In this document: positions 7,153 through 11,983 of the stretch, piece by piece | Layout of the letters: the number at the start of each line of letters is the position of its first letter | How positions within the stretch are numbered: the stretch's first letter is position 1 | Source of the DNA: JBBQZL01 sp038207745 | Lineage (GTDB): Bacteria; Actinomycetota; Thermoleophilia; Solirubrobacterales; 70-9 | Direction of reading: 5' to 3' | Assembly (NCBI GenBank): GCA_038207745.1 | Contig: JBBQZL010000070.1 | Location: 1 to 11,983 of the forward strand | Length of the DNA stretch: 11,983 bases | Translations under genes and position numbers: made by a program | The notes under the pieces: model-generated | The model's input: only the letters and a program-made list of their open reading frames with translations | Told to the model about the DNA's origin: nothing | The model's database searches: none

Positions 7153-8415
7153 CTTCCTGACCTTCCAGGCGTAGGTCGCCGGCGTCAGGTCCCGGTTGCC
7201 CGCGGCATCGATGGCGATGACGGTGAAGTGATGCTTGCGTCCCGCCTTGACCTTCTTCTTGAAGGGTGAGGTGCAGGGAGCGAAGGCACCCTTGTCCAGC
7301 TTGCACTCGAAGCTGCCGCCGGATTCGGTCGAGGAGAAGCTGAACGTTGCCCTTCGCTTCTTCGTGCGCTTCTTCGGGTGGTTTGTGATCTTGGTGTTGG
7401 GTGGGGTCGTGTCCGGTGGCGGGCCGGTGCCGGGGTCGCTCGCGCAGAGCACGAAGTTCAGATAGCGCGCGGACCCACTTCCCGAGTTGAAGACGGAGGC
7501 GAACCAGCCGCGGGCTACGTCTCCCGTACTTGTTCCCGCTGCCGTGCCGCTGGCGGCGACCGGTGCGCTGCCGGTCAGATAGGTGGACAGGCCAGCAGCC
7601 TCTGGCGTCCCGGTGCCGCCACCGAGGACGCGCTTGCCGGCTGGGCAGTTCTTTACCGACGTTGCCTCTCCGGTTCCCGTTGCAAGGAAGGAGTCGACCA
7701 CCAGGGTCGCGTCGGAGTTCTTCGAGCAGAGCGCGAAGACGTCAAAGGATCTCGACCCACCAACGGAATTGGTCGCGACCACCGACCAACCTCGAGCAAC
7801 TTCGTTGCTGAAGGTCTGATCGGTGAGGCCGGTCTCGTCGACGGGGTTGCTCGCCCGCAGGAGCAAGTCCGCATCGCCTCCGAAGCCCGAGAACCCGCCG
7901 CCCACCGCCCGCGACCCCGTCGGGCACATGGTTGTGACCGTCCCCACTGTCCCGGAGCCGGCCAATGTCCCTGTAGTGGCCTCGATCACCGCATCGGAGT
8001 TCGCCGAGCAGTTGGCGAATACGCGCTCCGGGTAGGAGTCCCCCGGAGTTGGACTTATGTTGCCGACCGACGCCGACCAGATCGTTGCGACCTCTCCGTC
8101 ATTGGTGCCGCCCGCCGTTCCAGATTCGTCGAACGGGCTCGACTCGCGAAGTGAGAGATAGGAGGGATCGACAGCGCCCCCGGTGCCGGAGCCGCCGCCA
8201 ACAATTCGCTGGCCGGCGGGGCAGCTCACCTGCTTGCTGGTCACCGTCAGCGCCCCGGACGTCAGGGCATCGAAAGGTGAAGCGACGATCGTCGCGTCGT
8301 CCCCTGGGGCGGCAGACGCGGATGCGGCGCAGACCAGCAGTGCGCACCCCCAGGCGACGAGCACTGTCGCAAGCGAGGGAGCCCTTTCACTTCCCCGGCC
8401 GATCGATTTGAGCAT
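7150..8415 (-). CDS. Secreted protein with three Cys-paired repeats and a C-terminal Ig-like domain
   Basis: A 421-residue exported protein; no enzyme family recognised. A signal peptide spans residues 1-35 (hydrophobic core ATVLVAWGCALLVCAASASA, cleavage likely at ASA/AP). Three homologous repeats of about 95 residues follow. Each opens with C-P-(A/T)-G-x-R-x-(V/L)-GGG (Cys65, Cys164, Cys257) and closes with a second Cys in an F-A/V-x-C strand (Cys136, Cys230, Cys324). Repeats two and three also share ARGW before N.....R. A Pro linker (GTGPPPDTTPPNTKI) and a Lys/Arg-rich stretch lead into a C-terminal beta-sandwich (about 336-421) with TFSFSSTE, a Cys371-Cys381 loop and DAAGNRD. Such Ig-like domains are common at the ends of Solirubrobacterales surface proteins. 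I chose ATG 8415; a TTG at 8424 would add three residues. Neither has a good RBS. It lies 30 bases downstream of the small membrane-protein gene and may be co-transcribed with it. Probable role: cell-surface binding or structure (inference). Confidence 0.88.
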   Translation of the reverse strand: MLKSIGRGSERAPSLATVLVAWGCALLVCAASASAAPGDDATIVASPFDALTSGALTVTSKQVSCPAGQRIVGGGSGTGGAVDPSYLSLRESSPFDESGTAGGTNDGEVATIWSASVGNISPTPGDSYPERVFANCSANSDAVIEATTGTLAGSGTVGTVTTMCPTGSRAVGGGFSGFGGDADLLLRASNPVDETGLTDQTFSNEVARGWSVVATNSVGGSRSFDVFALCSKNSDATLVVDSFLATGTGEATSVKNCPAGKRVLGGGTGTPEAAGLSTYLTGSAPVAASGTAAGTSTGDVARGWFASVFNSGSGSARYLNFVLCASDPGTGPPPDTTPPNTKITNHPKKRTKKRRATFSFSSTESGGSFECKLDKGAFAPCTSPFKKKVKAGRKHHFTVIAIDAAGNRDLTPATYAWKVRK

Positions 8416-8445
8416 TGGCCACAACTATAGATCGCCGCGACTCGA

Positions 8446-8895
8446 TTACCCGCGCGTACGTCCGGCAAGCAGTGCCAGCCCGCCGGCTGTGACGGCGCCC
8501 AGCGTGGGGACGGCCCATTTGGCCGCACGCGGTGGGAGCGCCAGCTCGAACAGCGGGACCGGATCGCCCAGGCGCTCCTGAAGTGGACCAAGCGGGCAGT
8601 CTCCGTGGTTGGCGGCGACCAGCAAGCCCTCGCCGACAAGCGCCGCCACGGCCGGGCGCAGGAGAGGTCCCCGCCGGCGCATCAGGGCGCACCACCACAC
8701 GTAGGCGATTGCGGCCAGAAACCCAGCGGCGACAGTTGCATGCGCGGCTCGCCAGGCCAGTGCCGCCCTGGACAGCTCGCGGGGAGGTGTCGACTTCGCG
8801 GCGATCACCGGCACCGGTCTCGCCTCTTGGCCCGAAAGACCTGCGATCCGAACATCTCGCCATTCTGGCAGTTGGATTTGCACTCCCTCCGCCAC
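8446..8895 (-). CDS. Small membrane protein of unknown function
   Basis: Up to 149 residues with three probable membrane segments: about 45-70 (AALAWRAAHATVAAGFLAAI, then YVWW), 80-96 (RPAVAALVGEGLLVAAN), and 127-145 (WAVPTLGAVTAGGLALLAG). The loop after segment two, HGDCPLGPLQERLGDPVPLFELALPPR, is rich in Pro, Asp and one Cys (Cys100) and looks like the conserved core. I do not recognise a named family; it is somewhat reminiscent of DUF2784-like small membrane proteins. The GTG at 8895 is the longest start. The first 28 residues look non-descript, and a GTG at 8814 with GAGG upstream is a fair alternative (122 residues). Its start is only 55 bases from the WS/DGAT start on the other strand, so the two share a divergent control region. 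Real-gene evidence is the membrane-segment pattern and compact spacing with the gene downstream. Confidence 0.68.
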   Translation of the reverse strand: MAEGVQIQLPEWRDVRIAGLSGQEARPVPVIAAKSTPPRELSRAALAWRAAHATVAAGFLAAIAYVWWCALMRRRGPLLRPAVAALVGEGLLVAANHGDCPLGPLQERLGDPVPLFELALPPRAAKWAVPTLGAVTAGGLALLAGRTRG

Positions 8896-8941
8896 CTCGT
8901 ACCGCTGTAGGCTTGCGGGCGAAGGAAGGTTTCCCCGGAAG

Positions 8942-8946
8942 AGGAG
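8942..8946 (+). promoter_or_regulatory. Ribosome binding site supporting a TTG start for WS/DGAT
   Basis: AGGAG lies four bases before TTG 8951, within a purine-rich run beginning GGAAGAGG. The protein read from this TTG starts ADHLTPLDAAFL, the conserved opening of WS/DGAT enzymes (LSPLDA.FL), so the unusual start codon is well supported. Confidence 0.75.
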
Positions 8947-8950
8947 TCTC

Positions 8951-10357
8951 TTGGCCGATCACCTGACCCCGCTCGACGCGGCATTCCTCGAGATCGAGGA
9001 GGGCGACGAGTGTTCCCACATGCATGTTGGCTGGGCGATGGTCTTCGAGCCGCTTCCGAAGGGGGGGACCCCGTCCGTCGAGGAGGTTCGCGATCTGCTC
9101 GACGATCGCCTCTCGCTTCTTCCGCGATTCCGCCGCCGGCTCTCGTCTCCTCGCATCGGCAGGTTCTCCTGGCCCACCTGGGTCTCCGACGACAACTTCG
9201 ACATCGCAACCCATGTGCGTCACGCGACCGTACCGTCGCCCGGTGGGCAGGCAGAGCTGCTCGTCTGGCTCGGGGACTTCTACTCGCACAGGCTGGACCG
9301 GGCCCACCCACTCTGGGAGATGACGCTTGTCGATGGCTTCGCGGACGGCTCCTGGGTGATCGCCGCGAAGATGCATCACAGCCTTGTCGATGGGGTCAGC
9401 GGCTCCTTCGTCACCAGCGTGATACTCGACGCCGAGCCGGAGCCCGAGCCCGGGTCGAAGGGCCTCTTCGAGGGGTTTCCACCGCCGCATGACAACGAAA
9501 GCGCGGTCCGCTGGCCAATCTCAGCGTTCACGCAGGGGGCCGGAGCTGTCTTCGACGTCGCCCTTCATCCCCGCAAGCTCGGGGGAATGCTGAGCCGGTC
9601 CCGCGCCCTCGCGGAGCTGGTGGTCCGCGACGAGCTGATCGGTGCGCCCGGGACGAGCATCAACGTGGAGATCGGCGGGACCCGCCGGATGGCCGCGGTG
9701 AGTGTCCCGCTCGCCGACCTCAAGGCGGTCAAGCAGGCGCTCGGTGGCACCGTCAACGATGTGGCGCTGGCCGTCGCCGCCAGTGGTCTTCGGCATCTAT
9801 TCGAGAGCAGGGGGGAGGGTCTGCCAGAGCGTGGGGTGCGTGCGATGGTCCCGGTCAGCATGCGCGCGACCAGCGAGACCCTTGCGCTCGGAAATCGGGT
9901 CAGCTCCCTGTTCGTCGAGCTGCCGGTGGCCGAACCTGACCTCCTGGAGCGCTATCGCAAGACCGTGGCGGCGGCCAAGGCGCTGAAGGGCGGAAGTCAG
10001 ACGGCAGGCACGGAGGCTCTCCTCGAGTTGGCGGGTGCGGCCCCGCCGGTCCTGCACGCCGCCGTCGCCCGGCTCTCCTTCACCCCCCGGCTCTTCAACC
10101 TGACGATCACCAACGTTCCCGGCCCGGGCGTCACCCTCTACGCGCTGGGCGCGCCGGTGCGGCGCGTGATCCCGCTGGTGCCGATCTTCGCCGGTCACGC
10201 GGTGGGAATGGCCGTCGTAAGCTACGATGGGGAGGTTGTTTTCGGCGTCAACGCAGACCGCGGCACGGTCCCCGACCTCGAGGTGCTGGAGCAGGGGATC
10301 CAGCAGGCGCTGGACGAACTTCGGGAGCTTGCGAACACCGCCGGCGCCCCGGCCTGA
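8951..10357 (+). CDS. WS/DGAT: wax ester synthase / diacylglycerol acyltransferase
   Basis: A 468-residue bifunctional O-acyltransferase that uses acyl-CoA to esterify diacylglycerol (giving triacylglycerol) or a fatty alcohol (giving wax ester) for storage lipid. It is usually bound to the membrane or to lipid droplets. Family marks are all present: N-terminal LTPLDAAFL (residues 5-13); PLWEMTLVDG (PLW 120-122); the active site HHxxxDG as HHSLVDG at 142-148, with His143 the expected base; the ND motif in TVNDVAL (Asn269-Asp270); NVPGP at 388-392; and the C-terminal GHAVGMAVVSYDGEVVFGVNADR. Length matches the family (450-475). The start is TTG with a good RBS. It is transcribed alone, diverging from the small membrane-protein gene and converging on the SUMF1-like gene. 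The 71-base gap at its end is GC-rich with short inverted repeats but no T-run. Which acceptor it prefers cannot be read from the sequence. Confidence 0.95.
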   Translation: MADHLTPLDAAFLEIEEGDECSHMHVGWAMVFEPLPKGGTPSVEEVRDLLDDRLSLLPRFRRRLSSPRIGRFSWPTWVSDDNFDIATHVRHATVPSPGGQAELLVWLGDFYSHRLDRAHPLWEMTLVDGFADGSWVIAAKMHHSLVDGVSGSFVTSVILDAEPEPEPGSKGLFEGFPPPHDNESAVRWPISAFTQGAGAVFDVALHPRKLGGMLSRSRALAELVVRDELIGAPGTSINVEIGGTRRMAAVSVPLADLKAVKQALGGTVNDVALAVAASGLRHLFESRGEGLPERGVRAMVPVSMRATSETLALGNRVSSLFVELPVAEPDLLERYRKTVAAAKALKGGSQTAGTEALLELAGAAPPVLHAAVARLSFTPRLFNLTITNVPGPGVTLYALGAPVRRVIPLVPIFAGHAVGMAVVSYDGEVVFGVNADRGTVPDLEVLEQGIQQALDELRELANTAGAPA

Positions 10358-10428
10358 GCCCGGGCCGCTGCCTGGCCGAGCCGGCGAATCGTCGTCCTGG
10401 GCCGTCGGTCTGATTCTTGTTCGCCTGT

Positions 10429-11766
10429 TCAGCGCTTGCCCACCGCAAGATTCCCGACCACGCCGATCCGGAAGCCAAGCCATGGATAGGTGAGCTTGAA
10501 GAACAGGTTTTCCTGGGGCTGGAGGCCGATCGCCGAGAGCCAGAGCTGGTAGGCGGGGGCGTTGGGGACGCCACCGTGCAGCCGTCGCCAGACCCGTCCG
10601 CCGCTCTTCCCCGACGGGGCCGGAGTGATCGTGTCGGTCCACTCCACGGCGTTGCCACCCTGGTCCAGGGTGCCCCAGGGCGAGGCGGTCTTCGCCTGAC
10701 CCACGGTGCCGAGGCTGCCCTGGTAGAACTCGGCGTAGGTCGTGGGATCGATGCCGAATGGATTGACGCTTGAGCAGTCGGTCTGGGGCTGGACCCCCGC
10801 CGGGCACCAGGTCGGTGCCGCCACGCCTGTGGCGTGGTAGGTCGCGAGTGGTTGCGTCGCGGCATTTGTGACATCGCCGGTCGCCGGGTCAAGCGTCGTC
10901 GGGCTTGGGGCGGTCGCGGTATTGTCGCCGAAGACCCCCGCGTTGGTGGGGTACTTCCAGTAGGAGTAGGTGCCGCCGCCGGTGGGGTCGAAGTAGGCCG
11001 CCTTTATCCATTCGTTCTGGCTGGGAACGACAAAGCCCCGCTTGCGGGCCCGGGTCGCTCCGGTGCGCCTGTTGCGGCGGAGGTTGTACATCCCGCGTCC
11101 GGTCTCCCTGGAGAGGCGCACCTTGTACTTGGTGACATTGAAGCCACCAGTGATGCCGGCTCTCTTGGCAAGCAGACGCCCGTTGAAGAGCGAGTTGACG
11201 AACCGCGCCGCCCGCGGGAAGGTTGCGAAGCCATACGGCTTGTCGGCCCACTCCGGGAATGACACGGAGTAGTGGTGCCCCTTGCGGGCCCGGGCCGCCT
11301 TGTTGATCTGGCCGTACTTTGGCCACGCGGACGAGCTCTCGGTCGGGTCGTAGAGATCGTGACGATCAGCGCCGGTCGGATCGGCCGTGTTCAGAAATGC
11401 CACCCACTGCCCGACGGTGATCTCGAGCTGACCGATGCCATAGCGGTACTTGACTCCACCGACCGGCTGGCAACCGGTTTCGGGTTGCGGGGCGTCCGAA
11501 CAGGATTGGTAGACGGCGTCGGTGAACGGGACTACGGCCACCGAGGGGTTCCGAGGCACGCCGACCTTGACCGTCCGCACGGTGACGACCGCGCGCTTGG
11601 GGGAGGGGCCGGCCACGGCCGGTCCGGCGAAGGCCATCAGCGCCGCAGCCGAGAGCGCGATCATCGTCAGCGCGGCGGCCGTCTTCTGGCCGCGCCGCGG
11701 AGTGCCGAATCTGCCTATCTTGTCCCCTGTCGTCGAAGCTCGAACGATGCCGTTCCGGAAACGCAT
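10429..11766 (-). CDS. Secreted SUMF1/formylglycine-generating-enzyme-fold protein
   Basis: A 445-residue exported protein with an FGE-sulfatase (SUMF1) domain. The export signal is at about residues 24-52 (PRRGQKTAAALTMIALSAAA, cleavage near AVA/GP). The domain begins near 105 with YRYGIGQLEITVGQWVAFLN (the F..G..EVT..Q...F.N pattern), continues with SFPEWADKPYGFATFPRAARF and VPSQNEWIKAAYFDPTGG.YSYW, and ends with GTLDQGGNAVEWTDT and YPWLGFRI. True formylglycine-generating enzymes have a catalytic Cys pair (a copper site) late in the domain. Here no Cys occurs after residue 331, so sulfatase activation is unlikely. No sulfatase gene is in the window. The four mature Cys (89/99 and 321/331) form two C-x9-C pairs. 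A binding or structural role at the cell surface is the best inference. ATG 11766 is the start used; its RBS is weak. An IS element begins 81 bases upstream. Confidence 0.88.
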   Translation of the reverse strand: MRFRNGIVRASTTGDKIGRFGTPRRGQKTAAALTMIALSAAALMAFAGPAVAGPSPKRAVVTVRTVKVGVPRNPSVAVVPFTDAVYQSCSDAPQPETGCQPVGGVKYRYGIGQLEITVGQWVAFLNTADPTGADRHDLYDPTESSSAWPKYGQINKAARARKGHHYSVSFPEWADKPYGFATFPRAARFVNSLFNGRLLAKRAGITGGFNVTKYKVRLSRETGRGMYNLRRNRRTGATRARKRGFVVPSQNEWIKAAYFDPTGGGTYSYWKYPTNAGVFGDNTATAPSPTTLDPATGDVTNAATQPLATYHATGVAAPTWCPAGVQPQTDCSSVNPFGIDPTTYAEFYQGSLGTVGQAKTASPWGTLDQGGNAVEWTDTITPAPSGKSGGRVWRRLHGGVPNAPAYQLWLSAIGLQPQENLFFKLTYPWLGFRIGVVGNLAVGKR

Positions 11767-11829
11767 TCACATCCAGGCTATCGGAGCCGCAGCGGGTCAG
11801 CTAAAACGGAATGTGGTCGAAATCCCGGT

Positions 11830-11841
11830 CCGAGGCCTCGG
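11830..11841. repeat. 12-base palindrome beside the IS insertion site
   Basis: CCGAGGCCTCGG is perfectly self-complementary and ends exactly one base before the CTAG-containing target of the IS element. It lies 63 bases upstream of the SUMF1-like start, so it could be an operator for that gene. It could also be chance in GC-rich DNA. Confidence 0.4.
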
Positions 11842-11847
11842 CCTAGC
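11842..11847. other. Predicted IS481-type target site (NCTAGN)
   Basis: CCTAGC directly precedes the predicted IS end, which begins TGT at 11848. IS481 is known to insert at NCTAGN with a six-base target duplication. The matching copy should lie beyond the other end of the element, outside this window. Confidence 0.55.
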
Positions 11848-11875
11848 TGTAGATCCTAAGCACGTTGTTCCCTAA

Positions 11876-11935
11876 ATCCGGGTGGCCCTGCATGCTGGAG
11901 GTATCTAGCAACCAGCAGCAAGGAGACACCCGGAT
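11876..11935 (+). promoter_or_regulatory. Leader hairpin covering the transposase start codon
   Basis: ATCCGGGTG (11876-11884) is perfectly complementary to CACCCGGAT (11927-11935), which includes the first two bases of the ATG. Inside it, TGC plus TGCTGG (11889-11891 and 11893-11898, one bulged A between) pair with CCAGCA and GCA (11912-11920). The ribosome binding site AAGGAG (11920-11925) lies between the two stems and can pair partly with the CCC at 11886-11888. A transcript entering from outside the element would therefore hide its own translation start. Confidence 0.6.
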
Positions 11936-11983
11936 GGAAGTGCACGCTAACGCCTCGCTGACACCTCAAGGCCGCCTGACCAT
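11934..11983 (+). CDS. IS481-family transposase, N-terminal fragment
   Basis: Only the first 16 codons are in the window: MEVHANASLTPQGRLT. This matches the opening of IS481-family DDE transposases (M.VH.NA.LTP.GR), just before the helix-turn-helix. AAGGAG at 11920-11925 is a good ribosome binding site, eight bases before the ATG. Whether the gene is complete beyond the edge cannot be seen. It is read away from the neighbouring SUMF1-like gene. Family identity is fairly sure despite the short length, because the insertion-site features agree. Confidence 0.72.
   Translation, partial: MEVHANASLTPQGRLT

Larger units (their letters stand above)
11848..11983 (+). mobile_element. Left end of an IS481-family insertion sequence (cut by window edge)
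   Basis: The element is called from three joined signs: a transposase start typical of IS481-family proteins at 11934, a TGT-starting terminus at 11848 (TGTAGATCCTAAGCACG), and a CTAG target directly outside that terminus. The leader between the terminus and the transposase is 86 bases. The right end and the terminal inverted repeat partner are not in the window, so the exact boundary is inferred. It inserted in the gap upstream of the SUMF1-like gene and is transcribed away from it. Confidence 0.65.

Noticed and set aside
8387..9490. 367-codon minus-strand frame
   Set aside because: Overlaps WS/DGAT and the small membrane gene in other frames and has low-complexity Arg/Gly/Pro content without domains.
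10358..10428. Terminator between WS/DGAT and the SUMF1-like gene
   Set aside because: Several short CGGCC/GGCCG-type inverted repeats exist, but no single strong stem and no T-run, so I could not choose one.
9797..10807. 336-codon minus-strand frame
   Set aside because: Antisense to the WS/DGAT C-terminus and out of frame over the SUMF1-like gene end; no family features.

Overview
The window is high-GC DNA from an actinomycete-like bacterium. The best guess is a member of the Thermoleophilia/Solirubrobacterales. That guess rests on the C-terminal Ig-like domain of the secreted protein at 7150-8415 (motifs FSFSSTE, SFECKLD and AFAPCTSP, then DAAGNRD.TPATY), a style I associate with that group. 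The WS/DGAT acyltransferase and the CtpF-type ATPase fit Actinomycetota. The taxonomic call is inference; no rRNA or marker gene is present.

Layout. 35-658 (+) is a TetR-family repressor. 883-1710 (+) is a hypothetical, possibly DUF5677-like gene cut by one in-frame TGA. 1911-2997 (-) is a membrane diguanylate cyclase (GGDEF) broken by a single-base frameshift. 3232-4296 (+) is a patatin-like phospholipase. It converges on a three-gene minus-strand run: 8446-8895 small membrane protein, 7150-8415 secreted three-repeat protein, and 4389-7103 P2-type cation ATPase resembling mycobacterial CtpF. Divergent from that run is the WS/DGAT wax-ester/triacylglycerol synthase (8951-10357, +). It converges on a secreted SUMF1/FGE-fold protein (10429-11766, -). 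The right edge (11848-11983) is the left end of an IS481-family insertion sequence, inserted at a CCTAGC site 81 bp upstream of the SUMF1-like gene.

How the parts relate. There is no single obvious pathway. Two genes act on acyl lipids (patatin hydrolase, WS/DGAT synthase), and two proteins are exported (repeat protein, SUMF1-like). In Mycobacterium tuberculosis a CtpF ATPase and a triacylglycerol synthase both belong to the DosR dormancy regulon, so their closeness here is suggestive, although I see no DosR-type box. The 0.9-3.0 kb stretch looks like a local patch of gene decay (or poor sequence), because all the long genes elsewhere are intact.

No gene-free stretch exceeds 300 bases. The gaps at 659-882, 1711-1910 and 2998-3231 show no tRNA, riboswitch or convincing ORF; the second holds a short palindrome. 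I found no CRISPR array and no RNA gene. The most unusual small-scale structure is a hairpin in the IS481 transposase leader that pairs the start codon and partly occludes the ribosome binding site.
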